From Pelecanus crispus (taxonomy: Eukaryota; Chordata; Aves; Pelecaniformes; Pelecanidae), in NCBI RefSeq assembly GCF_030463565.1, contig NC_134649.1:10001-74000 (forward strand): a stretch of 64,000 bases of DNA. Direction: 5' to 3'. The notes beneath the pieces are model-generated. The model searched no databases and had not been told where the DNA came from. It saw nothing but the letters and a program-made list of their open reading frames with translations. The translations under genes were made by a program, and so were the position numbers. Below are positions 46,830 to 59,379 of the stretch, in pieces (positions within the stretch are counted from its first letter, which is position 1; each line of letters starts with the position of its first letter).

Positions 46830-47100
46830 CCGGACGAAAGTGCAGAGAGAAAAAGGGAGCGGTAGAACAAGCGAGATGAAGGAAGAGAGGAAGAGGGAGT
46901 GGGAGAGAAGAATAGAAAGGAGAAGAGAGGTGCAGGGAAGGGGCGGAAATCGCAGCAGCGTGGGAAAGTTGTCTTTCCCTGGTGCTGGCGCAGCCTAACC
47001 GTGCCCACCCATGGCAGCGCCCGGTGCTGCAACGCTGAGCCGAGGCGCAGCTGCACGCTCAGGACTGCTGCCTGCAGTCAGGAGTTCACACAACACCGTG
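46830..47100. repeat. Last piece of the middle-region repeat mosaic
   Basis: 46,830-46,975 matches 37,355-37,505 (AAGTGCAGAGAGAAAAAGGG, GGAAATCGCAGCAGCGTGGG). After about 46,980 the similarity stops and AT-rich sequence belonging to the IQGAP1 end begins near 47,100. Confidence 0.65.
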
Positions 47101-47199
47101 GGAACAAATAACTTTTTACTTAGATGTGAGTTACAAAGGCAAGTTCTACCAGAAAAGAAAGACAACACGCTCTGTACTTGTAGCTACACCCATGGTAAA

Positions 47200-49415
47200 T
47201 ACAGTGGTGTAATGCAGTAAGCAAAGCTAACCCACCAGTAAATTATAAAATACATAATAATTAAGTGCTGAGATTAGATCTTTTAATAGAGCTTTTCCTT
47301 AAAAAAAAAAACAAAAACCAACCCAACTCTCCACAGTTCCATAGTGTTGCTCAGCTAAAATGAGTAGACTTTCCCCCTTTTTAAGATTATTTTCAGACAA
47401 CCCATTTGTTGGGTTTTTTGTGGTTTGTTTGTTGGGTGTTGGTTTTTTTTTTTCTCCCAATAGGTGTAGAAGGGTAGTACTGTAAATCACACAGTAAGGA
47501 TGCTTTCCCCATGGGTACTACACAGGCCTTTAACACCTCATTATCTTGACCCTGAATCCCAGCTGGGTTATAGTTGAAATTTATTTGGCAGACATTGAAA
47601 AGTATGAAAAGTATTTATAAAAAAAAAAAAGGGGGGGTGGGGGGTGGGTGATCAATCCCTGTGGCTCGAGAGCTTGCAGAGTACAACTGCATTTTCCTAA
47701 CAATCATTTTATAATGTTCTACCATTATTCTCATTATCCCCAAATCAAAGGAATTAATTTTTAAAGTCCTTCTACGATACAGCAAATTCAGAGGCAGGGA
47801 AAAAAGCAACCAAAACAACACCCAAAAAAACCCCCAAACATAAAAAAACAAGCGAAGACCTGTATCCCAATTCAGACCTCGTTGTCAGATGTCAGTGGAA
47901 ATCCAGTTCTGAGATATCTCTGTTTCAGATGATCTGGACCATAAAAGATCTTTCTTGGGTTTGACAAGTAATTTTTCTTACTGGGTTGGACCATGCATGC
48001 ACCAACATTAAACTATGTTTAAATACAGTCTAGACAGCAGCTGGTTGAAATAAATACTTGCTTCTGAGAGGACTGCAGAATCCTCAGGGATGTAGCCATT
48101 TCAAATATTACAAGTGTCTTGGGGGGGGTGAGGGGGAGATCTAAGCTGAAATAACTAGCTCAGCATAGATCAGAGACAAAGCGGTTCAATTAAATGCAGT
48201 AATCTGAATGAACAACACGAGTGACCTATGAATAACTTGAAATTTGCAAATAAGAGATATGTCCCTCTTTTAAAAAAATAAAAATGTTAAGAAAATTTGG
48301 GGGGGAGAGCTGGAGCAACCGATGAATTTAAAGGTCAGATTTTTTTTTTTTTAAGAGTGTTTCTGAATTTTTATTGGATATAGCAGAACAGCCAGCACCA
48401 CCACCATGGTGAAAAAAAAAAAAACCAAAACCAAACAAACCCCAAAGTAGTAAACAAAACAGGAACTTGAGTATAGCTAGAAAAATTTAACTTTTTAAAA
48501 GCTAACCTATTTAAGATAGTCTTCTTCCTTTCACAAGTCTGCAGGTAGAGCCTAACTTTTATTGCATCAGATACAGATATATAGAACATTGCTCTAAACA
48601 AACAAAAAGTTATTTTTACATTTCAAATGCTTTGCAAGCAACATTAAAAGTTAACATGTCTCAAGAAATTTTTTAAAGTTTCCCTCCTCTTCCCCAAAAG
48701 GCTTCTCTTCATCTGTAAGCACTAGTAAATACATTCCACAGTCCCTCTATTTAAGGGGCCATTTGTAAATTATTACAGTGTGATAAACAGAAACAAATCA
48801 AGAAAAATGAGACACTAAAGCTGCTCTATGTCCATTTATGATGCTTACTGATTCCCCAGACCATAGTAGATCTATCTTGGGAATTGGCTGCCGCCACCAC
48901 TGTAAGCTTGCAAACAAATGGGTAACCTGGACCTTGACCATTTCTTATTTTGGTCATTGCTGTTAGAAAATCATTGGAGTCCAGATACAATCTGCAACTC
49001 TTTTTTGCTTTCAGGAAGAGGCAAACCGACCACTGTACAGTGCCAGCTTTCTCTTCACGCAGGCAACAAGAATTCAAGCCTCACGAAGCACACAATTAGG
49101 CAAATAAAGCATCCAGATGCCCTAAGTAGACTCTAATATTAGTTTAATCCCCAGCGCCATGTAAAAATACATTCTAAATTAACTGTTTTTCCGGGGACCT
49201 TCAAAGTTGAAGATCATAAATAAACAAGAAACCAACTCCCTGCAGACTCAATCAGGGTCATCAATTCATAAGAGGTACTTAGTCCTGCCTTCATGATACA
49301 TTTGATATATTTTAGCACAGCATGGGCATATACTGATACATAGCTATGTCATTAAACGTTGTACGTGCAGGTTTCTATTCATCTCCCCTTTTACAGGCTT
49401 GCTGGCAGAGGTCAG
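47200..49415 (-). other. IQGAP1: IQGAP1 3' untranslated region (end uncertain)
   Basis: AT-rich sequence without introns follows the stop. Candidate AATAAA signals on the minus strand lie at 48,563-48,558, 48,375-48,370 and 47,585-47,580. The 48,370 signal is followed within about 20 bp by a T/A homopolymer. A length of about 2.2 kb, like the mammalian transcript as I recall it, would end near 47,200, just before the repeat mosaic. Confidence 0.5.
48370..48375 (-). terminator. Candidate IQGAP1 polyadenylation signal
   Basis: TTTATT on the plus strand, AATAAA on the minus strand, about 1.04 kb after the stop codon. A second candidate at 47,580-47,585 would give a longer transcript. Confidence 0.4.
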
Positions 49416-49529
49416 TTACTTCCCATAAAATTTCTTATTCAGAAGAAAGATCAGAAGATTGACATTCACTTTCGCTCTGTCGAACAGCTTCATGACCGCA
49501 ACACCTTCATACTGCAGCTGCAAAAGATC
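49416..49529 (-). CDS. IQGAP1: IQGAP1 last coding exon with stop
   Basis: Begins after CTCTTTGGCAG and reads DLLQLQYEGVAVMKLFDRAK then VNVNLLIFLLNKKFYGK and TAA (49,418-49,416). It encodes the final 37 residues. The 3' untranslated region follows in the same exon. Confidence 0.97.
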   Translation of the reverse strand, partial: DLLQLQYEGVAVMKLFDRAKVNVNLLIFLLNKKFYGK

Positions 49530-50439
49530 CTGCCAAAGAGAATACCTTTATGAGCAAGGAATCCTCAAGAGGTCGTAGAGAATATGGTACAGTAGGTTTT
49601 TGAGGAATATCTGTCACAAAGTACATGGCATAAGATAGAAAAATGAGACACGTTAAAGATCCGCTTGTACTGCATGAAAAACCAAGTCACTCTAAGGCAT
49701 TTAAGATCTTAAATTTTTTAATCTGTGTTTATTAAAAAAAAAAAAAAAAAAAAAGATGAACGAGGGCAGACATAGAAGACCATTCTAAGAAAGCCAAAGT
49801 TCAGATCTAGCCAACTCCAGGCTTTTCATTTGCACAGTAGCCATAAAGTTGTAACATTTAGAAAGGGTCTCCTGCGTGCCCAATTATATTATGTACCCAC
49901 GAAACATTACAGCATTCCACAGCATCACTTTCTAAACATCTTAGTTGCCACAGGTCTTAGTGAGGTGGTTTAGAACACTGCGATCCAGGGCAGAGAAAGA
50001 AATGGCATCTCTGTTAGGACTATGTACACGATGCCAATTCAGTCTCTCGGGTGTTTAAGTAGGCAGTATTTCGAGTTACACTTTCCTCTTGCCAGTGATG
50101 CACCTGACAGAGCAATAGGACTCCATGCACCGACTCATCTCAGCAATGAATTTCTTTCAGCAAGCCTGCTCTTGACAATACATACTGGAGAAGGTGTTCA
50201 GGTAGCACTACCGCAGGGATGCATTGTGTGCGTACCAAAATCCCAATCTAGCTCCTGCAGCTGTCCAGCTTGGGTGACACCGGAGTAATCGATCATAAAG
50301 CTATTTCTGCTGCTTTCTGTAAAAATTTTGGCAACGCAAGTCTTTTTAACCAATGCCACTGTTAACGCTATACTTGGATGACCAACGGCAGTTCCCTTGT
50401 TGCTGTCCTCTCAGAACATCTGCTTTTTCTGCAAAGCAG

Positions 50440-51010
50440 CACTACAAAGGCATAGTGGCATAGCAACACGTGTGCCTGAGGAGCGAGTGACCTCGGGTAG
50501 CCCCATGAACCAAGAAGTTTGTGACGAGCTCCGATGGATTAGGACCGGCATGAACTAGGGGAGTCCTCAGAGCACAGGAATGGCACGTGCGAGGCATCCG
50601 TCCCTCCCAGCAGCCAGTTAGGTGGCATGGACTTATCGCAAGGCATGGACTTACCGCGACGCAAGGTGCTCCTGCACCCCTGAGGCATCCATGGTTAACA
50701 AACCTAACGATGCCCAAGTTGGGTGGGTGCCAGGCAGGGACAGAAGTACAAGGGGACAGAGACACCAGGCATAACACTACCGGTGTGGGAGGAAGAGCAG
50801 GGCGACCGGTTGGGAAAAGGTCAGTCAGCATGCCTGTTCGGGTAGCCTGGACTAAGTAAAGGTCGAGGACTCCTAAGAACTCTATGGCTACAGAAACCGG
50901 TAAGCGTAGGGTGGCAGAAAGAACACCAATACAGGATGACTGGCTGAAACCACCACACCCAAGCCCAGCTGACCACTGCCACAGACTCCTGATCTCTCTG
51001 CTGTAGCAGG
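50440..51010. other. GC-rich intronic segment of unknown origin
   Basis: Lies between the last two IQGAP1 exons and differs in composition from the AT-rich intron. A 228-codon minus-strand frame (50,442-51,128) covers it without a recognisable domain. It contains a short direct repeat (GGCATGGACTTA at 50,628 and 50,643). It may be an old or unlisted transposon; I see no terminal repeats. Confidence 0.35.
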
Positions 51011-51194
51011 AAGTTGTTGAAAATGCATGCGTTTTGCGTGTGTACATGTAAGTGTAACTAAGAAAACAGGCTGCCATCAGGCTTTCAGTAGTAAAGAAAC
51101 AAAAGTAGCGGGAATCCTCCATTTGCATTGCATCTGTTTTGCCTGCAACAAATGGGTTGGTTTTGAGAGCATTTTTCAGACTGTTCAGGCAGGT

Positions 51195-51236
51195 AACATG
51201 TCATTGGTCTTTTCCAACCTAAACGATTCTATGATT
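51195..51236 (+). mobile_element. CR1 3'-end remnant
   Basis: GTCTTTTCCAACCTAAACG followed by ATTCTATGATT is the characteristic CR1 tail. Only about 40 bp are recognisable. It lies in the IQGAP1 intron, antisense to the gene. Confidence 0.7.
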
Positions 51237-51298
51237 ATTTTGATGAAGAGTCTGGCAAGGAGAACTTACATGGCACTATTAAATAGGGCAGTTCTTAC

Positions 51299-51407
51299 CT
51301 GATAATGCAACATAAAGGTTTCCATCTGTACCCCCATGAATTTTGCTTTTACCTCGAAATCTCCTACTTCTTCTGTTGGACTGATTTCAAATATCACATT
51401 TTTAAAC
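51299..51407 (-). CDS. IQGAP1: IQGAP1 coding exon, RasGAP C-terminal domain
   Basis: 109 bp between TTTTCATAG and GTAAGAACTG. Reads FKNVIFEISPTEEVGDFEVK then AKFMGVQMETFMLHYQ. This is the stretch that decides IQGAP1 over IQGAP2 and IQGAP3. Confidence 0.97.
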
Positions 51408-52312
51408 CTATGAAAATGGAGAAATGAAAAGCCACAGTTCATTACTGAACATGTAAATTCCTACTGAAACGGGGAGAGAATATACGAGATTAAATCTGAA
51501 GATAAATTTCTAAGTATTCTTTTCTTAACTCTTTATTCTACATCCCCATTTAGAATGAGACTGTAAAAGCCAACCAGACTCAATGCAACAATGAATGGAA
51601 GCCTAACAGATTCTACGTCCGGTAGATCACACCTTCCTTCACACAAGCACAGTAGGAAATACAATAGTTTAGCCCATGCAGCCTAAACGGTCTACTTTAG
51701 TACTGCACATCCACGCCTCATTTAGTGCACAAAGAACAAAATATGATACAGGGTTGAAAAAAAATTTCTAGTAACAGGCAGCTTCTCTATATTACACAGA
51801 AGATACACCAAGTTCTCAAGGCTAGCAAACTGCAGCTGGACAAACTCAAGCTAGCATTAAGTTGATTTTTCAGTGAGAGCTAATAACCATAGTAGCAATT
51901 CACTCGAGGAGGCACCCTTCCACGATTGTGAGGGTGACAGGGAAGAGGCGGGTGGGAAAAGGATGTCATGTTTAAACCCCGTTACACTTCTCAGCCAAAG
52001 ACCTGCTTCGCCTTCAACCAAAAAGAGAGAACTGAAAAGCGATCACTATGCAGGGTTTCTTGGTGCCAGGGATGCCAGCCTAGATTGCCAAACCAATTTC
52101 TTTGGTTTTAACAGCTACATTGTCTACCAACAATGCTAAATTCCAAGAACAACATGGCAAGACTATCTGTCACGATCTCAAACATATCTCAGAGCTTCTG
52201 TTCCTCCACTGCCAGCACCTAGACCAGTTTGAAGAAAGAGACAAGAACTCAACATACCTGTTTTCTTCTGAGAAGGTTATTTAGCTCTGAAGAGTTTTAA
52301 AAAGATACTCAC

Positions 52313-52435
52313 TGGTTACCTTGGAGGTCCTCAATCTCTAAAAGCACTCCCTTCTCATGAAGTCGAGCTGCTGTATATTTTAGAGAAATCTTTTTACTGT
52401 TTTTGCCTTTCATCTCCCGAGGTTTCTTAGAGACT
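52313..52435 (-). CDS. IQGAP1: IQGAP1 coding exon, RasGAP C-terminal domain
   Basis: 123 bp between TTTTTTTTTCAG and GTGAGTATC. Reads VSKKPREMKGKNSKKISLKY then TAARLHEKGVLLEIEDLQGN. This C-terminal region binds regulatory partners such as E-cadherin and beta-catenin in mammals. Confidence 0.96.
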
Positions 52436-53336
52436 CTGAAAAAAAAAAAAAAACCCAATCAAACAAAACAAACAAGATGATCAGTCAAATGAGTAAAGAG
52501 ATTTTGGACAGCAAACATTTAATCCTATTTGGATGAAGGGACAGAACCAGTATAGCTAATCAATTGCGACTAACGCAGCTGATAGATGATGTATTTCTAC
52601 TAGTGAGTTTATCTACAAAGCACTTGTAGCTCAGATGAGATCTTTGATTTTCTACTATTTACCAATAACTCTTACGCTGCAGGAGATTAAAAAAAGAAAA
52701 CGACAAAAAACACCCCAAAACATAACCACATGGTACTTCATAGAAAGCAGTACCATCTATCATTAGGCAAAAGGGGATCTAGTGACAACTGACGTGGAGA
52801 AGGCTGAGATTACTCAACTTTCTCGCCTCAGTTTTCACTGGCAGCTGCTCTTCCCGTATCTCCCTGGGGAGGAAGACACTTTTTTTTTTTTCCCAGGAAA
52901 ATCTGAAATGTCTTGCACTACCAACAACCGACTCCATTTGGGATAAAAAGAAGGTAATTCACGATCAATGCTTTCCTTGTAGGTAACTATGTTATTTTCA
53001 TTCTCTGCTCCTAGGAAGGATAACAGGACAGACTGACCGAGCAGCACGTGCACTGTCTCGGCAACCTGCTTCATTCCCATCGGACTCTTTACGCTCCCCT
53101 CTCCTAGAGGGACCAAAATTCTTTCAGGTATGTCTTTCTGACCCCATTCGGGGCACTGCCCTCTCCCCATATTTTCCCACCCCTGCTGAGACCCTTTCCC
53201 TAGACCTATCGCTGTGGTAAAGAGCATGGCCGAAGAGCTTTGAGCAGACGGCATTATGATTCTTTTTAGCAACAACGTACACGTGCTTCCTGTAAGAAGC
53301 ACTTCTAGGGTCATGGCATGGTTCCGAGGTACGTAC

Positions 53337-53503
53337 TTGCCCTTGCTGGCCAGGTTATCCAAGCAGGTTTTGATGTAGCTTTTGTAATAATCCACTTGTT
53401 CCCCGTAAAAAGTAGCTTTGGAGTTCAAGGCACTGTAAGTCTGCTGCAGCTTCACCAGCTCCGCCTTTCTTCTCTGACGGTATCTGCGTTGATTTCTGAT
53501 ATC
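53337..53503 (-). CDS. IQGAP1: IQGAP1 coding exon, start of RasGAP C-terminal domain
   Basis: 167 bp between TGCCGTGTAG and GTACGTACC. Reads DIRNQRRYRQRRKAELVKLQ then TYSALNSKATFYGEQVDYYK, a basic helical segment followed by the conserved YGEQVDYYKSYI of the RasGAP C-terminal domain. Confidence 0.96.
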
Positions 53504-54583
53504 CTACACGGCAGAGAAAAACAGGCAGAGACTTAACAGTCATTTGAGCTCTCCAGTTGCCCAAGCACAGAGTATTTGAAACGCACCATTTGATTTTGCT
53601 TAGTCTTGCTTCATGCTACAAGGTGGAGCCCTCAGTTGCACTTGCCCCAGTTTAAGCGTCACCACTTCTTCTCCAAGTTGACTATTTTTGGAACTAACCA
53701 ACTCTACACAGCAGTTCATTGAACCTTTTGTTGCTTTCTCAAATTTCAATGCTGTTCTAGTTGCAATGACTAGAGTGGGCACCAACAGTATGCGATCTAA
53801 AGGAAGGCAGCGATTTTTGCCGCTGCTGGGTACAAAAGCCATCTTACAAATCAAGCGCTATAACCACAGCAGTGCACAGACTTCCTCATCTTTCTGTGTT
53901 AGTCAGCCATCTTTAAGCATGTTACCTTAATACCTGAACAAAAAAATGTTGCATGTTCAAGTCTACTTCTATTTTCATTTTTGATCCATATTAATGACAG
54001 TACGATTTACTCTAACTGGATCCCTAAAGGCAGTTATTTATTCACTTTACGTACATAACATTTCCCAAATAGTTTTTTTGTAAACATGTGATATAAAATA
54101 CACTGTCACTGCAGCAGCGTACAACGATATAAGATCACTTTTGCAAATTTTTCTCAGCTCCCCCCTTTATTGTTTAGGTATTCTCAAATAGGTACATTTA
54201 AATAAAAATAACGGTTAGGATGTCTTTAAGTTATGGGCAAAACTTCCTCGTGTGAATACGTTTGTAGAGGTGCTACTTGAATTAGTGAAAAGGAGCAGAC
54301 AAAAAGATCACACATCAGGACTTTCCCTCCAAGCCATAACGCTTTTCCTTAAAATGCCTGAGATTTTGGCAACACGGTCATTTGAGAAAACATAAACGTC
54401 CTGTAAAAATAAAGGACTTCCCAAATGCCAAGAGGTGGAAACGCTGCAGCAAAAGGTAGGCCACGTGTCTGCAAATTAGCTACTACAAAATTTATTCCTT
54501 CCGAAAACTCATGCCAGTTTCACAACGCCGCAAACTGTGGGAAAACTCCACTATGATTACTAGGAAACCACCGACTGGCATAC

Positions 54584-54796
54584 CTTTGCAATGTCATTGA
54601 TTAGTTCCTGGTATTTATTTTTTGCATTCACCGTCCCCAGTTCTGTCAACTTCTTCAGGCCTGTTTTGATTTTATCTTTTTTTCCTTGAAGATTTAAGTT
54701 GCCATCTTCCTTTACAGACACGGATTTTTTCATCTTATCGGGAGTTTTAGCATCACGAATGGCCCGTTTCTGCATAGCTCTTTGATGTTCTGCTTC
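54584..54796 (-). CDS. IQGAP1: IQGAP1 coding exon
   Basis: 213 bp, exactly 71 codons, between TTTTTCTAG and GTATGCCAG. Reads EAEHQRAMQKRAIRDAKTPD, a Lys-rich linker, then LKKLTELGTVNAKNKYQELI. The linker KSVSVKEDGNLNLQGKKDK differs most from the mammalian sequence as I recall it. Confidence 0.95.
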
Positions 54797-54998
54797 CTAG
54801 AAAAAGAAAACAAAAAACGACAAGTTCATATTCAATTTTAAGGTGACAAAGAACCAGAAACAGATTGTCTGACCCCTGGCATACCACAGGATAAAGAGTT
54901 TTGCTTGGTCATTCCCATACTGACTCCAGTAAATCCACGTTTGGTAAACACATTCCACGTACGGGAACCAGCAGAAGCCTACCTGCTGTTTAAATCTG

Positions 54999-55569
54999 TG
55001 TCCTGGTTTCGGCTGGGACAGAGTTAGTTTTCTTCCTAGTAGCAGGCACAGTGCTGTGTTTTGGATTTAGTAGGAGAAGAATGTTGATAACACGCTGACG
55101 TTTTTAGTTGTTGCTAAGTACTGCTTATGCTAGTCAAGGACTTTTCAGCTTCCCATGCTCTGCCAGGTGCACAAGAAACTGGGAGGGGGCACAGCCAGAG
55201 AAGTTGATCCAAACTGCCCCAAGGGCCATTCCATACCATACGGCGTCATGCTCAGTATAGAAACTGGGGGGGGGAGGGTTGGCCGGGGAGCAGCGATCGC
55301 CACTCGGGAACTGTCTGGGTATCGGTCGGTGGGTGGTGAGCAATTGCATTGTGCATCACTTGCTTTATTTATTCACTTATCATTATTATATTGTTATTAT
55401 TATTATAATTACTATTTTACTTTATTTCAATGATTAAACTGTTCTTATCTCACCCCAGGAGTGTTTCTCACTCTTACTCCTCCGATTCTCTCCCCCATCC
55501 CATCGGGGTAGGGGGAGTGAGCAAGCGGCTGCGTGGTGCTTAGTTGCTGGCTGGGGCTAAACCACGACA
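54999..55569 (+). mobile_element. Solo LTR, ERVL-type avian family, copy 4, in an IQGAP1 intron
   Basis: Starts TGTCCTGGTTTCGGCTGG and ends GGGGCTAAACCACGACA. Flanks ATCTG (54,994-54,998) and AACTG (55,570-55,574) are a 5-bp target duplication with one change, so this may be an older insertion. It is antisense to IQGAP1. The TATA position reads TATAGAAA, unlike the intact box in copy 1. Confidence 0.9.
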
Positions 55570-55796
55570 AACTGTCTTCTAGATAAAGAGTTTCTAGCAA
55601 CTACCAGAGGAGTCAGATTCACACATACAATTTATTTCCGTTATATTCCCTCCTTATTAGTGTTACACGCTGCTCCAACATCAGCGGAGACGGCTTCACT
55701 GCAATACATAAATGCAGATTCCCAAGTATACCCACATATACCTAGATAAATGACAATTTCCTAGTCTAAAAAGAACGCAGGTAAACAACTTCGTAC

Positions 55797-55884
55797 TTGC
55801 TCTGAGGTAGCTGGAGTTTCCAAGATTTCGGTCAGCGTCTCCCCTGGTTGGAAGCGGATTACATCAACAATTAAACGTTTTGTG
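55797..55884 (-). CDS. IQGAP1: IQGAP1 coding exon
   Basis: 88 bp between TTTCTTTGCAG and GTACGAAG. Reads TKRLIVDVIRFQPGETLTEI then LETPATSEQ. The intron that follows (towards lower coordinates) carries the solo LTR at 54,999-55,569. Confidence 0.94.
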
Positions 55885-57767
55885 CTGCAAAGAAATCAAG
55901 GAGCATAGGAGAAAAAACTTTAAACAGAAAGACCTTCAATACTGTTCTATTCTGCAATAACACCAGCATTAATGATTTACCTAAAGTCAGATCATCGGCA
56001 GATACGCGCTTACGTAGTCATAGGCTAGACAAGACTAGAGAGGCACTTTACTTTTTTGACAGTGTGCTGTCAGAAACTGGTTCCGTGAAAGGTTCATCTA
56101 TGTAGTACATCAGGTTTGCTCCCCAGTACCCCCTCAAACAGCAAGGATGTTACCCCATATATTCCAAGGCAGCCCCAGTACTGCCATGTGGACCACAGAA
56201 GCTGCAATTCCAAGGTGAAAGGTAGAGCAGGTAGCAGCAACAGCGAATTTGTGCAGCCAGAAAGTCTGTATTATTATCCATCCATAAGTACACTTCAGTG
56301 CTTTGTAACAGGTATCAAAAAAGTCCACAGGACTATTTTCTTATGTGTACGGTAACTTAGCCAAAGCAAATCCCCGACTCCCATCTGGTGACAGACAGGG
56401 TCGTTCCTTGATCTCGGCTGTGATTTAACTGCAGCCAGTGCCCACTCTGAGGCAATTCTGTCCTTGAGTCACACAATGAAACCAAATAGCACCTTCAGGA
56501 CTTCGCAGTCAGCCTGGAATTATTTCTGGCATCACACAAAGCGCATCACACGCACACCACCTTTATCATCCACAACTTAGATGACTACCAGCACATCTGG
56601 TAAATCTTCACTTTTTAAATCAATGTCACCATCTTCTGGCGGGTAGGGAAATACTGGTATATCTTTTGAGAATCCCAGTTAATTTAAAGCTATTTTTGGA
56701 GACAAGATTTTCTTCTGTGAGATCACTGGTCTGTCTAGGCGAAATGTAAGCTGACCCGAAGAATTCGCAGTTAAATTATTTAGCGTCTGAGCAGGAATGC
56801 ATCAGAGCGGGTAAATACGCATCTGAATGTCGGGTAGCTGCTCTATACATCTCGGCAACAGGGATTTGCTTAAAACTGGCCAAGAGTCAATGTTAGTACT
56901 AAGTCCTCTGGAATAAAGAGTCCAGCAATAATGAAATCCCCGTCAGTCCATTGCTCTCTTTCCATTAAACACCTTTACTTCCCAAAAAGGCTATTTTCTT
57001 CATCTATCAAGAGTCAGATTTGGGAGACAGCGAGTGCACAGAGAAGGGGACCGCACCATAAACCAAAAGCGGAGAGCAGCAACAGCAAAACTATCCTAAG
57101 GAGGTATTTTCCATAGACAGGGGAAAGCTGCAGGGAGAGTATCGTAAGTTACCATCATCTCCTGCTTTGCTAACAGGATACAAACGTAATCCGCTCAAAG
57201 GCTGTGTAAAAAAGCTATTTCTGCAGAAACTAGCAAACTTAGCAACAGAGCGTTATTCGCACATACTAGACATTTAGTTACCCTTAAAATTTCCATGTGT
57301 CACACGTATTCCATTGAAAATATTTGCACGGGACATTATACAGGCAAATATTGATTCATCAAACCTTTACATTAATAGACTTCAGAGTTAAAACTCAATT
57401 GTGATGATCGCTATGGATTTTTTAAGATGATTTTTACAAATTATTCACACGCAGGCAAATCCAACTGCTGCTGTCACACTCGCTCACATCTAGAAAGTTT
57501 TGTTTTCTGGTAGTTTTCCCCCCCAGAACCGTCCAAGATAGACTTTTAAAGAATGACAAATTCAACAGTGACAAAGAACTAACAGGAACAAATTTAAGAG
57601 CCGCAACATTGAAAGGACAAGGCTACAAGCTCAGTGTATTTGGAGTAACAGTCCCATGTTTGTTTACATTACACTTCGATGTTCTCATTTTCGCGTGCAG
57701 ATTAACTGTGAAAATTCAGGTTCCTCGTTCTCTTGAGAAACACACCAGGTAGTTACCCCTCACTTAC

Positions 57768-57903
57768 TTCAACAGAATTGTCCTCGCATCCATCTCCGCA
57801 TTCTCATCACCAGGAACGTCAAATTTATTAGTGAGTGTGAGAGAAACCTCAGTCTTTGCTAGCATTTCCTTGTTGGGGTCATTAACATTGCCAGACCCTT
57901 CCC
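57768..57903 (-). CDS. IQGAP1: IQGAP1 coding exon
   Basis: 136 bp between GCTTGGCAG and GTAAGTGAGG. Reads EGSGNVNDPNKEMLAKTEVS then LTLTNKFDVPGDENAEMDAR. The start of this exon is the most species-variable stretch seen here. Confidence 0.94.
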
Positions 57904-59379
57904 CTGCCAAGCAGAAAGAGTTTACAGATTAAACCATATTCTCATGTTCCTGACTGCTAGAGCTTTGTAATTTTTCCCTATGAAATAGACCACAGAAAAA
58001 CTACACTGTTTCCTGTGCTGTCAAAAGGACACTTCATAAACCAAAAGCAGCGTTAAAAAAACATCATCTTGAATATGTTACAGATCTTTTCTTCACAAAA
58101 CTCAGAGAATGCACTGGCCAGAAAGGCACCACAAAATCACTAGTTAGTATGCCTTCAAGATGTATGTGTATTCCACGCTGTATCTCAACATCTCACTCTA
58201 CTGAGAAGAGTAGCTGACCTGCCAAAAATACTTCCTAAATAAAAATACGACCCTGCCTCTATGTCCGTGTCCTCATCAGAATGAATCTTCCAAGCTAAGA
58301 GCAAAGCCCTTGCTGGCAACCGAGCTTGTAATCTTCTACTAAACAAAGTAAGCCATCCTGTCAAAAGGAAATTTTCTCGCTCTAATTGCATCTGAACTTT
58401 CATCAGAACAGTTGTTAGGATGCTTCTCCTCCCGCGCCCCTTTTTAAAAGGGCTGCAGAAAGATTAAACTCTGACATATTAACCGCACCGATACGATGCA
58501 CGCAGGAGAAATGAAATGGGAAAGGCGGGTAAGTTCTAGTTAAACGCAAGGTCCAGGTTCACTCAGATAACACTTCGGGTATTTGCCAGTGCTTGGAAGA
58601 CAATGTGCTAGCAATCATTCCTTTAAAAGGTTCCAACCTTTCTCATCAAGTGACTTCAAGATAAGCATTTTGCTGTCAAAGCAGCCTCCCCAAACACTGT
58701 GTCCGCTTGCCCCCCCCACCCCACACACTAGATTTCACACTTCAAATAGCTGCAACATAGAAACCAAGGAAGCAGAGAGGCCTGTGCAACTTTCCAGTGT
58801 TTGTTATATCCCAAAGCAGTGAACCGTGGCTCAGGTTTTTGAAAAACTTTCACAGATTAGTAAAGTCAGTTCCTTCCTCCCCCAGCCAGAAGAAAGAGGA
58901 TAAAATTCTTAACATATAGAAAAAACTCTAAAGGAGGGAAAAAAGTTATTTGTCCATATGCCAAAGATCCCTATAGGGACACATGTCAATTTAATGCACT
59001 TATTACCACACTCTGAAAAGAATGCATACAGATCTCCAGAACGGAGGACAGATCTTTGCAAACAAGCTGGGATGGGCAGACACACACACGGCTCCAGAGT
59101 AACTGAATGAAGAAAACATGTCAAAATATCTGTCTGTCTTCTAGAAACTTCTGGAGTGGGGTGAGATGAGTGGGGTGGGGAGGAGAAGAGAAAGAACCCC
59201 CTTTTTTTTCAGGGTAACAAATTCTGCAGTCAGAGAATACACCAGAACAAATCTGCTGCTGCTTTTTAGAGCGCATCCTCCCAAGTGACCTGTGACGATT
59301 CATTAGACAGCTTCTTTACCGCATTTCAAATCATTTAAGGTAATATCACATATTTCTTAAGTACAATAAACTAGACCAC

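Noticed and set aside
1-47000. W-chromosome or germline-restricted origin because of the ampliconic repeats
   Set aside because: The linked gene, IQGAP1, is autosomal in chicken as far as I recall, and nothing else indicates sex linkage.
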